Shown here: one piece after another, positions 52,584-61,532 of the stretch | How the letters are laid out: each line of letters begins with the position of its first letter | Numbering within the stretch: position 1 is the first letter of the stretch | NCBI RefSeq assembly: GCF_005405465.1 | Contig: NZ_BJEC01000005.1 | Location: 1-64,000, forward strand | Direction: 5' to 3' | DNA: 64,000 nt | DNA from: Weissella thailandensis | GTDB lineage: Bacteria; Bacillota; Bacilli; Lactobacillales; Lactobacillaceae | Translations under genes and position numbers: made by a program | The notes under the pieces: generated by a model | What the model was told of the DNA's origin: nothing | Seen by the model: the letters and a program-made list of their open reading frames with translations, nothing else | Databases searched by the model: none

Positions 52584-54275
52584 ATGGCAACGAAATGGTG
52601 GCAAAATGATGTCGTTTATCAAGTTTATCCAAGGTCTTTTCAGGATAGCAATCATGATGGCGTTGGGGATATTCCTGGAATTATTTCACGGCTAGATTAT
52701 ATTAAAAGTCTCGGTGTCACAATGATTTGGATTTCACCAATCTATAAATCACCAATGGTTGATATGGGATATGACATTGCTGATTATCAAGCAATTGATC
52801 CACAATTCGGTACATTGGATGATTTCAAAACATTGTTAGCTGAGGCGAAAAAAAGAGATATTAAAATCATCATGGATTTGGTTGTTAATCACACATCAGG
52901 TCAACATGAATGGTTCCAAGATGCGTTAGCTAATCCGGATAGTCCATACCGCGATTTCTATATTTTTAAAAAGACCAATAATGGTGAAGCACCCAACAAT
53001 TGGCGTGGTATTTTTGGTGGCTCAACATGGGAGCCAGTACCAGGCGAAGATGGTACCTACTATTTCCATACATTCGCTAAGCAACAACCCGATTTAAATT
53101 GGGAGAATCCAAAATTACGTCGTGCTATTTATGACATGATTAATTGGTGGTTAGAACTTGGCGTGGCCGGTTTCCGAGTTGATGCAATTACACATATTAA
53201 GAAGGACTTGGATTGGGCAAGTATTCCTGCCGATGATGTGGATGGGTTAGCTTCAGTCGTTAAGAAGGGGCGTAATCGTCCAGGTGTCGGAGAATTCTTG
53301 ACCGAATTAAAACAAGAAACCTTTGATAAATATGATGCAGTTACAGTTGGTGAAGCATACGGTCTAGCAGATTCTGAGTTAGAAAAATTTGTTGGCGAAG
53401 ACGGTTACTTCTCAATGGTATTTGACTTTTCATATATGAATATTGAAGTGAAAAATGGTGATGAGTGGTATCGTGGTCGTACTAACTGGACACCAGTCGA
53501 TTTACGGAATGCTTTCTTTCATGCACAGGAAGCAACGGCAGCTGCCCACGGTTCGCTAGCCAATGTCTTGGAAAATCACGACCAACCTAGAGTATTATCA
53601 AAGTTAGTGACTGATCCACAGTACCAGACACCACAAGCAGCTAAGGCATTAGGCACGATGTATTATTTCTTGCCAGGGGTACCATTTATTTACCAAGGGC
53701 AAGAAATTGGTATGAAGAACTTTGAACGTAAGAGTATCGATGAGTTTAACGATGTGTCATCGATAAATAATTATGAAACAGCCTTGCAAGATGGTTACTC
53801 ATCTGAAGATGCCTTACTGGCAGTTAATCAGAAATCACGTGATAATGCTCGTACACCAATGCAGTGGGATGATAGTGAGTTTGGTGGCTTTTCAGATGCA
53901 ACGCCATGGTTAGCTATGGGAACTGATCGCGAAGGTATCAATGTTGCTGCTGAAGAAAATGACTCACAATCAGTTCTAAACTATTACCAAGCATTAGGTG
54001 AATTACATCATGATGCCGCTTGGGAGCCTGTTATCGTCAACGGTGATTTCCAACCAATGTGGTCATTACCTGAAACAGTTGTTGGTTACCAACGTCGGTT
54101 AGGTCAAAAGGTACTGACTGTTCTAGTTAATTTGAGTCCAAAATCCGCACGCTTTAGTCTTGTTCAGACGGGGGATGTTTTGGAACAAGTAGGTGAAGTG
54201 CAACTAACTAAGCAACGTGTTAAAATGAGCGCATATAGTGCAATTGTTTTGGGAAATAAACCAGAAGAAGGTTAA
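52584..54275 (+). CDS. GH13 alpha-glucosidase (oligo-1,6-glucosidase type)
   Basis: A 563-residue cytoplasmic enzyme that hydrolyses isomaltose-, sucrose- or maltose-like alpha-glucosides. The four GH13 motifs are visible: MDLVVNHTSGQHEWF, GFRVDAITHIKKD with the nucleophile Asp (about residue 200), TVGEAYGL with the acid/base Glu (about 256), and LENHDQPRVLS with the third acid (about 327). No signal peptide is present. GGGGGA precedes the ATG. A cre-like palindrome upstream indicates glucose repression. It is followed closely by a UDG-like gene, apparently unrelated in function. Confidence 0.93.
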   Translation: MATKWWQNDVVYQVYPRSFQDSNHDGVGDIPGIISRLDYIKSLGVTMIWISPIYKSPMVDMGYDIADYQAIDPQFGTLDDFKTLLAEAKKRDIKIIMDLVVNHTSGQHEWFQDALANPDSPYRDFYIFKKTNNGEAPNNWRGIFGGSTWEPVPGEDGTYYFHTFAKQQPDLNWENPKLRRAIYDMINWWLELGVAGFRVDAITHIKKDLDWASIPADDVDGLASVVKKGRNRPGVGEFLTELKQETFDKYDAVTVGEAYGLADSELEKFVGEDGYFSMVFDFSYMNIEVKNGDEWYRGRTNWTPVDLRNAFFHAQEATAAAHGSLANVLENHDQPRVLSKLVTDPQYQTPQAAKALGTMYYFLPGVPFIYQGQEIGMKNFERKSIDEFNDVSSINNYETALQDGYSSEDALLAVNQKSRDNARTPMQWDDSEFGGFSDATPWLAMGTDREGINVAAEENDSQSVLNYYQALGELHHDAAWEPVIVNGDFQPMWSLPETVVGYQRRLGQKVLTVLVNLSPKSARFSLVQTGDVLEQVGEVQLTKQRVKMSAYSAIVLGNKPEEG

Positions 54276-54279
54276 ATGA

Positions 54280-54867
54280 ATGAGTGATTTTTTGGATATC
54301 AAGCAAGCCATTATGGCCGATGAACAGAATCAGGCATATACTGCGCGTGGTATTGGACCAGTTTATCAAGTTGGTCCTGATGTTCGCATATTGATTATTG
54401 GCCAAGCACCTGGTGCAAAAGTAGAGCAGACCGGGATACCCTTTAATGATAAAAGTGGTGATCGTTTGCGAGAATGGATGGGGATTACTGCCGACGAGTT
54501 TTACAATAGCGGTAAAGTAGGGAACCTACCATTAGATTTCTATTTTCCAGGTAAAGGAAAGAGTGGTGATATGCCACCACGTAAAGGATTTGCTGAAAAA
54601 TGGCATCCTAAAATGCTAGCTGATATGCCAAAAGTATCGCTGATTATTTTGGTTGGCGCTTATGCGCAACGTTACTATTTGCCAATCAAAAAATCTGAGA
54701 CAATGACAGCGGTTATTAAACGCTCACAAGAATTTGAGCCAAAGTTCATGCCCATCGTCCATCCGTCACCAAGAAATAATATTTGGTTGCGGAAGAATCC
54801 GTGGTTCGAAGCTGATGTCGTGCCTAGACTACAGGCGCGCGTGCGTGAGTTAATGGACGAGAAGTAA
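54280..54867 (+). CDS. Uracil-DNA glycosylase family protein
   Basis: A 195-residue member of the uracil-DNA glycosylase superfamily. The N-terminal catalytic block IIGQAPGAKVEQTGIPFNDKS (split over residues 45-65) and the C-terminal MPIVHPSPRNNIW with the conserved His are clear. This fold excises uracil or damaged bases, but this subgroup (a lactic acid bacterial type with GQAPG) has no defined substrate that I know. It starts 4 bases after the alpha-glucosidase stop, with AAGAAGG as ribosome site, so both share a transcript. Function in base repair is inferred. Confidence 0.85.
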   Translation: MSDFLDIKQAIMADEQNQAYTARGIGPVYQVGPDVRILIIGQAPGAKVEQTGIPFNDKSGDRLREWMGITADEFYNSGKVGNLPLDFYFPGKGKSGDMPPRKGFAEKWHPKMLADMPKVSLIILVGAYAQRYYLPIKKSETMTAVIKRSQEFEPKFMPIVHPSPRNNIWLRKNPWFEADVVPRLQARVRELMDEK

Positions 54868-54878
54868 AATTGTAAAGT

Positions 54879-54913
54879 AAAAGCACAGATGCGCGAAGCA
54901 TCTGTGCTTTTGT
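54879..54913 (+). terminator. Terminator after the UDG-like gene
   Basis: AAAGCACAGATGC pairs with GCATCTGTGCTTTTG. Confidence 0.9.
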
Positions 54914-54921
54914 TGATTTTA

Positions 54922-55340
54922 GAGTTTAAAACGGTAACTAATCAGCTCTTCATAAACGTGTTCCAACAAGCAGCATTCCTTATATAAGTCCAATTTTGAC
55001 CCAGCCGCTTTGCAGCGTCAGGGCACAAAACAGGCCTTATACCGGAATGCTAAACGCTAGTTATCACACTCTTTCATAAACGCGATTAATTTTCAGTCCG
55101 GCCAATATAACGGTATCTGTACCTGCATGCCTACGCAGTCGCTACGGCGAAGCAGATACAGATACCGTTATATTAACCTCCAAAACGAAAATTAATCAGC
55201 TCTCTTTTCATAAACGCGATAAGTTACCAGTCCATCAAAAATAAGCGATAAATATGTCACACACCTACGCAGTCGCTACGGCGGTGCGCCAAATTTATCA
55301 CTTATTTTGGATTCCAAAACGGTAACGTATCAGCTCTCTC
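54922..55340. repeat. Tandem array of three compound hairpins with a leading right-arm remnant
   Basis: A remnant (54922-54950) is followed by units at 54951-55072, 55075-55205 and 55209-55340. Unit 1: AACAAGC/GCTAGTT (one mismatch), GCATTCC/GGAATGC, TATAAG/CTTATA. Unit 2: GATTAATTTTC (55084-55094) with GAAAATTAATC (55187-55197), and a perfect 17-bp inner stem (55104-55120 with 55158-55174). Unit 3: GATAAGTTACC (55218-55228) with GGTAACGTATC (one mismatch), and a 19-base inner stem (55238-55256 with 55290-55308) with two mismatches. Units 2 and 3 share the apical loop CCTACGCAGTCGCTACGGCG. All units begin CATAAACG and end in CTCT or CTCTC. Confidence 0.9.
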
Positions 55341-55342
55341 TT

Positions 55343-56182
55343 TTACTCAAATTCTTCGTATTCGTTTGGATCTTGACCATCGATACGACCGTCTTCTTGA
55401 TTTAGTTCGTTGATTGCTGCGATTTCGTTGTTTTCTAATGCGAAATCGAAGACATCAAGATTTTCACGTTGGTGAGCAGGGTTAGCCGAACGTAGAACTG
55501 GCACAATACCACGGTCAATATGCCAACGTGTAATAATTTGACTTGTTGACTTGCCATACTTATCGGCAATCTTTTTGACAACTGGTTCCTTTAGTGCTGA
55601 ACTACCACGGCCAAGTGGGCTCCAGGCTTCAACCTTGATACCACGGCGCATATTTTCTAAGACATTGTCTTCTTGTACCCAGTAAGGGTGAATTTCAATT
55701 TGGTTAACTGCTGGCTTAACACCAGTTTCTTCAATAATACGATCTAGATGTTCAGGCTCGAAGTTAGATACACCAATTGAGCGGATCAAACCTTGCTTTT
55801 GTGCATCAACTAAAGCTTGCCAAGCTTCAACATATAAGCCGCGCTTTGGCAATGGCCAGTGAATAATATACAAATCAAAGTAATCAATTCCCATACGGGC
55901 TAATGATTCTTGGATAGCATTACGGGCACTTTCATAGTCATGATATTTACCAGGCAATTTTGAGGTAATGTAAAATTCTGAACGTGGAACGCCAGAATAA
56001 CGGATTGCTTTACCAACAATTCCTTCATTGTCGTAATTAGTAGCTGAATCAATGAGACGATAACCGCTTTTAATTGCTGCCAGAATTTGTTGGAATCCTG
56101 CGCCACCTTTCAGTTGATAAGTACCAAGACCTAAATTAGGTAGTTGATGACCATCATTCAATGTAACATTTGGAATTGACAT
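55343..56182 (-). CDS. Aldo/keto reductase (2,5-diketo-D-gluconate reductase type)
   Basis: A 279-residue AKR5-like enzyme using NADPH to reduce aldehydes or ketones. The catalytic residues fall in LIDSATNYDNEGIVGK (Asp, Tyr), FYITSKLPG (Lys) and LYIIHWPLP (His), and NQIEIHPYWVQEDN is a further family block. The ATG at 56182 has GGAGG upstream on the minus strand. It lies convergent with the UDG-like gene, with the hairpin array ending just before its stop codon. Substrate unknown. Confidence 0.9.
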   Translation of the reverse strand: MSIPNVTLNDGHQLPNLGLGTYQLKGGAGFQQILAAIKSGYRLIDSATNYDNEGIVGKAIRYSGVPRSEFYITSKLPGKYHDYESARNAIQESLARMGIDYFDLYIIHWPLPKRGLYVEAWQALVDAQKQGLIRSIGVSNFEPEHLDRIIEETGVKPAVNQIEIHPYWVQEDNVLENMRRGIKVEAWSPLGRGSSALKEPVVKKIADKYGKSTSQIITRWHIDRGIVPVLRSANPAHQRENLDVFDFALENNEIAAINELNQEDGRIDGQDPNEYEEFE

Positions 56183-56309
56183 AATAAGCCTCCTTTTAAT
56201 CTAAGTTTACTTTCGCATTTAAAACAATAATTTGCAAGTAGTGGCTATCGCATTATTTCATAACTAACGGTAACATAGTATTAGTGATTTTATTGGAGGA
56301 ACAAAGATC

Positions 56310-56552
56310 GTGAAAAAAGGATTTCACTTTGGTAAGTGGGTATTAATTGTATTTGCCATTATGATGCTATTCTTGGGTATCTATTCATTATTTGATGTGT
56401 TTATCGATCAGGTTATTTGGTATCATTTGGCGTTACTTGTTTTATTTCTCATCATTGGATTTATTAGCCGCACAAAGGAAAGATGGCTGTATTTGGCAAC
56501 AGCAGTCATTTGGCTGATCAATGTTAGTTGGGACTTAATTCGTTTATTTTAA
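56310..56552 (+). CDS. Small three-helix membrane protein
   Basis: An 80-residue protein with three hydrophobic segments (about residues 10-30, 36-52 and 58-77) and positively charged ends (MKKG, RTKERW). A GGAGG site precedes the ATG. I do not recognise a family. It begins 25 bases before the HerA-like ATPase gene on the same strand, and the two are probably cotranscribed. Confidence 0.65.
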   Translation: MKKGFHFGKWVLIVFAIMMLFLGIYSLFDVFIDQVIWYHLALLVLFLIIGFISRTKERWLYLATAVIWLINVSWDLIRLF

Positions 56553-56575
56553 GTTGACAAAGAGGGGTGGAAAAT

Positions 56576-57754
56576 ATGATTTCAATACCATTATCAGAAG
56601 AACTAACAGTATCCGCAGATAAACTGTTGCAACAACATCTATTGATTGTGGGTGCGACTGGCAGTGGTAAATCGACAAGTGCCATGACGATTTTGCATGG
56701 TTTGATGGCTCAAAATCAAACAACCATGATTATTGATCCAACTGGTGAATATACACACCTACCAAATGCCGTTGTTGCCAAGTTAGGCTACAATGCTTAC
56801 ATTGATTATGAGAAGTTAACTGGTCAGGATTTGGACTTACTGTTTGGGGTGGATGATCCTGAAATACAGGAAAAACTATCAGATGCACTCGACAGTTTAA
56901 AAATTCAAAAAAATATTGTGAAACAACCAGGGGTCTATACGAAAATTAATCGTACGTGGGATGATTTTGAAAAGGATATGCACCAACTGTATCACTACCC
57001 ACAACCAGTTGACCTAGGCTTGTTGCCAGAACAACTTCGGCAAGAATATGCTGTGCCAGTTGATAACTTTGACGTCATTGGTCAGAAGATTGATGAGAGT
57101 GGCTTTGCAAAATGTCTGCCATTAATTCGACGCATTAAGCGTTTGACTAGCCAGCAGCGTTTTCAGCAGCTCTACCATATGCCTGTACCGGAAGATGAAC
57201 CAGCGCCAGCCAATATGCAAACGGATGTCATGTATTTATTGCGATTGTTTGCTGGTCATCGCAGTGATCATAAGATTTTGGTGATTGATTGCTCATTATT
57301 TGCGGATAATTTGGCGATGGGAAAAGTCATTGTTTCATTACTAACGACGGCCTTGTTACGTGAAAAACAGCAACTAAAACATAGTGTCCCAGTTACTTTG
57401 TTGATTGATGAAGCCCATCGTTATGTGATGGCTGAAAATTTGACAACTAATGGTATTTTTAGAATTGCTCGTGAAGGTCGCAAGTCGGGTTTGTTTTTAA
57501 TGCTAACAACGCAAAGTCCACTTGATTTACCAGCGTCGCTATTAGGTCAGTTCGGTCATTACTTGGTACATCAATTAAATACGAGTAGTGAACTGGCACA
57601 GTTGCCGGTATTACAAGATTATAGTCAACAAATTGCCCACCAGAATGTTGGTCAGGCATTGTTGGCAGGAAATAATTTTGTACCACCAAAGGCGATTGAT
57701 ATGCTGTTTATTTCTGAAATGAATCATCAGACAACGACACCACAATTTTTTTAA
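56576..57754 (+). CDS. HerA-like ATP-binding protein (DUF87 type)
   Basis: A 392-residue P-loop ATPase of the FtsK/HerA superfamily, which move DNA or proteins through hexameric rings. Walker A is GATGSGKST at about residue 30; Walker B is TLLIDEAHRYV near 285; and IAREGRKSGLFLMLTTQSP with the sensor glutamine follows. The ATG at 56576 has GAGGGG upstream, a GTG three codons earlier being the alternative. HerA normally works with the NurA nuclease, or with SIR2 or nucleases in defence, but no such partner is seen here; only small membrane proteins flank it. Role unknown. Confidence 0.75.
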   Translation: MISIPLSEELTVSADKLLQQHLLIVGATGSGKSTSAMTILHGLMAQNQTTMIIDPTGEYTHLPNAVVAKLGYNAYIDYEKLTGQDLDLLFGVDDPEIQEKLSDALDSLKIQKNIVKQPGVYTKINRTWDDFEKDMHQLYHYPQPVDLGLLPEQLRQEYAVPVDNFDVIGQKIDESGFAKCLPLIRRIKRLTSQQRFQQLYHMPVPEDEPAPANMQTDVMYLLRLFAGHRSDHKILVIDCSLFADNLAMGKVIVSLLTTALLREKQQLKHSVPVTLLIDEAHRYVMAENLTTNGIFRIAREGRKSGLFLMLTTQSPLDLPASLLGQFGHYLVHQLNTSSELAQLPVLQDYSQQIAHQNVGQALLAGNNFVPPKAIDMLFISEMNHQTTTPQFF

Positions 57755-57759
57755 TAACA

Positions 57760-57809
57760 AAAAGAACGTGCGAGAGAAGACTAAGGCTTTTTTCGCACGT
57801 TCCTTTGTT
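57760..57809. terminator. Bidirectional terminator between the HerA-like gene and the minus-strand small gene
   Basis: GAACGTGCGA pairs with TCGCACGTTC, with flanking A and T runs. Confidence 0.88.
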
Positions 57810-57810
57810 A

Positions 57811-58101
57811 TTATTTTTCTGTCGGTTCTGGAATAAACGTATCAACAGCTGACCAGAAAGTGACCAGTGAAAATACGATAACAAAGTGCCAGGCAATCGT
57901 TGTCCAGGCATTGCCATACACATTGGTATAAGTGTTGATGAATCGTTGTGCAAAAACAAGTGCGATAACTTCCTCAACCGCAATAACTAGCACTGTTAAA
58001 GCAGCTGCAGCAGCCAATACAGCACCAATCAATAACACGAGTGATGCAAGGTGTTGCGCAATCCAGCGTAAAGACCAAGCTTTGGCAGCTTTGTGATTCA
58101 T
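57811..58101 (-). CDS. Small two-helix membrane protein
   Basis: A 96-residue protein with two hydrophobic segments (about 18-52 and 70-86) and a short acidic C-terminus (PEPTEK). It has a GGAGG site on the minus strand before the ATG at 58101. Ala-rich first helix (LLIGAVLAAAAALTVLV). No family recognised. It is convergent with the HerA-like gene and divergent from uvrA. Confidence 0.6.
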   Translation of the reverse strand: MNHKAAKAWSLRWIAQHLASLVLLIGAVLAAAAALTVLVIAVEEVIALVFAQRFINTYTNVYGNAWTTIAWHFVIVFSLVTFWSAVDTFIPEPTEK

Positions 58102-58309
58102 GAGTTGACAACCTCCAATAGTTAAATACTATGCTCCATTATACGTGAAATTAGATTAGGTGACCAAAAAAAGGTAAAAAATAAGCTGAATTATAAGATA
58201 AATCTTGTTAAAATTAATGTTCTGTTATTCCGTTAAGTTTTAACTAACGATATGGTTGTCAAAAGGGTTATAATACAATTAGCATAATTGAGATTAAAGG
58301 AGACGTTTT

Positions 58310-61189
58310 ATGGTCAATGATTGGATAAAAATTCATGGCGCGCGCGCTCACAATTTAAAGAACGTAGATGTAGACATTCCGAGAGACAAGTTTATTGTCA
58401 TGACCGGGCTATCAGGTTCTGGGAAGAGCTCACTAGCATTCGATACATTATACGCCGAGGGACAAAGACGGTATGTTGAAAGTTTATCAGCATATGCTCG
58501 TCAATTTTTAGGGCAAATGGATAAACCAGATGTTGATGCCATCGATGGTTTGAGTCCTGCCATTTCCATTGATCAAAAGACGACTTCCAAGAATCCGCGG
58601 TCAACGGTGGGGACGGTTACAGAAATTAATGATTACTATCGTCTGTTGTTTGCCCGTGTTGGTCAGCCGGATTCTGCTGCAGATGGTACGATTGTTAAAA
58701 AGTCTATTGATCAAATGTTGAATGATCTATCAGAACGTTTGCCTGAAGGTAGTCGATTGCAAATTCTGGCACCAATTATTCGCCATAAACGTGGCTCACA
58801 TGCAACAGCATTTGAGCGAATTCAAAAAGAAGGTTTTGTTCGTTTCATTGTTGATGGTGCGATGCATGAGGTTACTGATGATATTGAACTAAACAAAAAT
58901 AAATATCATGATATTGCTATTGTTGTTGATCGCATTATCTTACGTGATAGTTCGCGGGCACGTCTCTTTGAGTCTTTTGAATCTGCCATGCGCTTGGCGG
59001 AAGGACTGGTGACAGTCGACGTCGTGAGAGGCGAAGAGCAACAATTAACTTATTCAGATCACTATACTGGTCCGCTAAAAAATTTTGCAGTTGGTAAGCT
59101 TGAACCCCAACTGTTTTCATTCAATGCGCCACTTGGTGCTTGTCCAGTCTGTGGTGGGTTAGGAATCACATTAGAGGTGGATATTGATCGTGTCGTGCCG
59201 GACCAAAGTAAAACATTAGCGGAAGGTGCTATCGACGCTTGGAATCCGATTTCATCGTCATATTATCCAGAGATGTTACGACAGTTCACAGAGTCAGTCG
59301 ATATTCCGATGGATGTTCCTTTTGAAGAACTAACAGATGAGCAACGTGAAACTATCCTATATGGTTCTGGGGATAAGACCTTCCATTTCCACTATGAAAA
59401 TGATTTTGGTGGTGTACGTGATGTTGATGTTGTCTTTGAAGGTGTTATGAACAATATCAATCGTCGTTATCAAGAATCAAATTCTGACTTTACTCGTGAA
59501 CAAATGCGTAGTTATATGGATGAGTTAACTTGCCAAGCTTGTCATGGTTACCGTTTAAATGAAGGGGCCTTGTCCGTTAAAGTTGGTGGCCAAAATATTG
59601 GTCAGATTTCTGAACAATCAATTGACCATGAATTGACATTTTTTGAACAACTCTCATTTGGTCAACAAGATCAAGAAGTTGCCGCACCGATAGTTAAAGA
59701 GATTAAAGATCGGCTACGTTTCTTGAAAAATGTCGGCTTAGAGTATTTGACTCTATCACGTTCGGCAAGAACGTTATCTGGTGGTGAAGCGCAGCGAATT
59801 CGTTTGGCAACTCAGATTGGTTCAAATCTGTCTGGGGTCATGTATGTGTTAGATGAACCATCGATTGGGCTACACCAACGTGATAATGACCGTTTGATTC
59901 ATTCTTTGCAGCAAATGCGTGATTTAGGGAACACGTTGATTGTTGTCGAACACGATGAAGATACGATGCGGGCAGCTGATTACATTATTGATGTTGGACC
60001 AGGCGCTGGTGAACATGGTGGTGAAATCATGGCCACAGGTACCCCAGCTGAAATTGAGGGAAATGCACAATCACTAACCGGACAATATCTTGCGGGTAAA
60101 AAATTTATTCCCGTTCCTGATACTCGTCGTAAAGGTAATGGTCAAAAAATAACAGTTTCAGGGGCCGCAGAAAACAATCTAAAGAATATCAAAGTTGATT
60201 TTCCCCTCGGTAAATTTACCGTGGTGACTGGTGTTTCAGGATCAGGTAAGTCAACGTTAGTTAATACAATTCTTAAACGTGCTCTGAAAATGGAGCTCAA
60301 TCACAATTCTGAAAAACCAGGCAAGTATCGCCGTATAACGGGTTATGAAAATATTGATAAGATTGTTGATATTGACCAAAGCCCAATTGGCCGGACACCA
60401 CGTTCAAACCCAGCCACTTATACGGGTGTCTTTGACGATATTCGGGCGCTGTTTGCTCAGACTAATGAAGCAAAAATGCGTGGTTACAAGAAGGGGCGCT
60501 TCTCGTTCAATACTAAGGGTGGCCGTTGTGAAGCATGTAAAGGTGATGGGGTCATTAAGATTGAAATGAACTTTTTGCCTGATGTGTACGTCACTTGTGA
60601 AGTGTGTGGTGGTACACGTTATAATTCGGAAACCCTTGAAGTTACTTATCGTGGTTTGACCATTGCCGATGTCTTAAATCTCACTGCTGAACAAGCGGTT
60701 GATTTTTTCGCAGCAATTCCAAAGATTCGTCGTAAGTTACAAACGATGGTCGATGTTGGTTTAGGGTATGTGAAGTTAGGACAATCAGCGACGACTTTGT
60801 CAGGTGGTGAAGCCCAACGAATGAAGTTAGCTTCTGAATTACAACGTCGTTCAACTGGTAAAACATTTTATATCCTAGATGAGCCAACGACTGGGTTACA
60901 TGTTGCTGATATTTCAAGACTGTTGGAGGTCTTGCAGCGATTGGTTGATGGTGGTAATTCTGTCTTGATTATTGAACACAATCTGGACGTTATCAAAACT
61001 GCTGACTGGTTAATCGATATGGGACCAGAAGGTGGTGAAGGTGGTGGTAACATCCTAGTAACTGGGACGCCCGAACAAATTGCTGCAACGTCGGGTTCAT
61101 ATACGGGTCAATATTTAGGACCAATTATGGCACGAGATCGACAACGCGCCAATGATACAAAGTCGTGTAAGTTTGCAATTTTAAAGTAG
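58310..61189 (+). CDS. uvrA: Excinuclease ABC subunit A
   Basis: The damage-recognition subunit of nucleotide excision repair, which loads UvrB on DNA. The 959-residue protein has two ABC ATPase halves: Walker A GLSGSGKSS (about 32-40) and GVSGSGKST (about 641-649), LSGGEAQRIRLA and LSGGEAQRMKLA signatures, Walker B MYVLDEPSIGL and FYILDEPTTGL, and zinc fingers CPVCGG and CEACKGDG...CEVCGG. An AAAGGAG site precedes the ATG. In many Firmicutes uvrB precedes uvrA; here it does not, so uvrB must lie elsewhere. The last 15 residues differ in composition from the rest, a slightly long tail. Confidence 0.97.
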   Translation: MVNDWIKIHGARAHNLKNVDVDIPRDKFIVMTGLSGSGKSSLAFDTLYAEGQRRYVESLSAYARQFLGQMDKPDVDAIDGLSPAISIDQKTTSKNPRSTVGTVTEINDYYRLLFARVGQPDSAADGTIVKKSIDQMLNDLSERLPEGSRLQILAPIIRHKRGSHATAFERIQKEGFVRFIVDGAMHEVTDDIELNKNKYHDIAIVVDRIILRDSSRARLFESFESAMRLAEGLVTVDVVRGEEQQLTYSDHYTGPLKNFAVGKLEPQLFSFNAPLGACPVCGGLGITLEVDIDRVVPDQSKTLAEGAIDAWNPISSSYYPEMLRQFTESVDIPMDVPFEELTDEQRETILYGSGDKTFHFHYENDFGGVRDVDVVFEGVMNNINRRYQESNSDFTREQMRSYMDELTCQACHGYRLNEGALSVKVGGQNIGQISEQSIDHELTFFEQLSFGQQDQEVAAPIVKEIKDRLRFLKNVGLEYLTLSRSARTLSGGEAQRIRLATQIGSNLSGVMYVLDEPSIGLHQRDNDRLIHSLQQMRDLGNTLIVVEHDEDTMRAADYIIDVGPGAGEHGGEIMATGTPAEIEGNAQSLTGQYLAGKKFIPVPDTRRKGNGQKITVSGAAENNLKNIKVDFPLGKFTVVTGVSGSGKSTLVNTILKRALKMELNHNSEKPGKYRRITGYENIDKIVDIDQSPIGRTPRSNPATYTGVFDDIRALFAQTNEAKMRGYKKGRFSFNTKGGRCEACKGDGVIKIEMNFLPDVYVTCEVCGGTRYNSETLEVTYRGLTIADVLNLTAEQAVDFFAAIPKIRRKLQTMVDVGLGYVKLGQSATTLSGGEAQRMKLASELQRRSTGKTFYILDEPTTGLHVADISRLLEVLQRLVDGGNSVLIIEHNLDVIKTADWLIDMGPEGGEGGGNILVTGTPEQIAATSGSYTGQYLGPIMARDRQRANDTKSCKFAILK

Positions 61190-61244
61190 GTTGCGTATGC
61201 TTATATTTTGTAAGTTAATTTTGGCGTATTGAGAGGTAACGACC

Positions 61245-61364
61245 ATGGCAGAAAAATTAGATGTTGCATCAGCTCGACGTAAAATGAAGAGTCCTAATAT
61301 TAAGACTCGCAAGCGTGCGTTGAAAGTTTTGCATGAGGCAAGTCACCAAACAACTAAAAAGTAA
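61245..61364 (+). CDS. 39-residue basic protein (resembles lactobacillal putative metal homeostasis proteins)
   Basis: A short gene with a GAGAGG site: it begins MAEKLDVASARRKMKSPNIK, followed by TRKRALKVLHEASHQTTKK. Length, the SPNIKTRKRALKV core and high Lys/Arg content resemble small proteins in lactobacilli that are annotated as putative metal homeostasis proteins. I recall that annotation but know of no proven function. It lies between uvrA and rapZ and has its own terminator. Confidence 0.7.
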   Translation: MAEKLDVASARRKMKSPNIKTRKRALKVLHEASHQTTKK

Positions 61365-61374
61365 ATATATTAGC

Positions 61375-61407
61375 AGGCTGGAACAAAAAAATGTTCCAGC
61401 CTTTTTG
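61375..61407 (+). terminator. Terminator of the 39-residue gene
   Basis: AGGCTGGAAC pairs with GTTCCAGCCT, then TTTTT. Confidence 0.93.
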
Positions 61408-61532
61408 CTAAAAGTGGTATGAGCATGGGGGCATACTGGATTTTATAACATTCGCTTTTTTATTCATGAGATACCCGGGTGTATCTTAAAGATGATACAA
61501 TGGATAAGACAAATTAAGAGGAGGGCAGCCAG

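Larger units (their letters stand above)
54868..55342. other. Convergent intergenic region filled by a compound-hairpin array
   Basis: After the terminator of the UDG-like gene, almost all of this 475-base gap is the hairpin array 54922-55340. No gene is seen. Confidence 0.7.

Noticed and set aside
54922-55340. Simple Rho-independent terminators
   Set aside because: Stems are very long, nested and bulged, the U-runs are short or absent, and a copy lies between divergent genes.
58246-58279. TTGTCA and TATAAT as a uvrA promoter
   Set aside because: The boxes are only seven bases apart. No SOS-type operator was recognised either.
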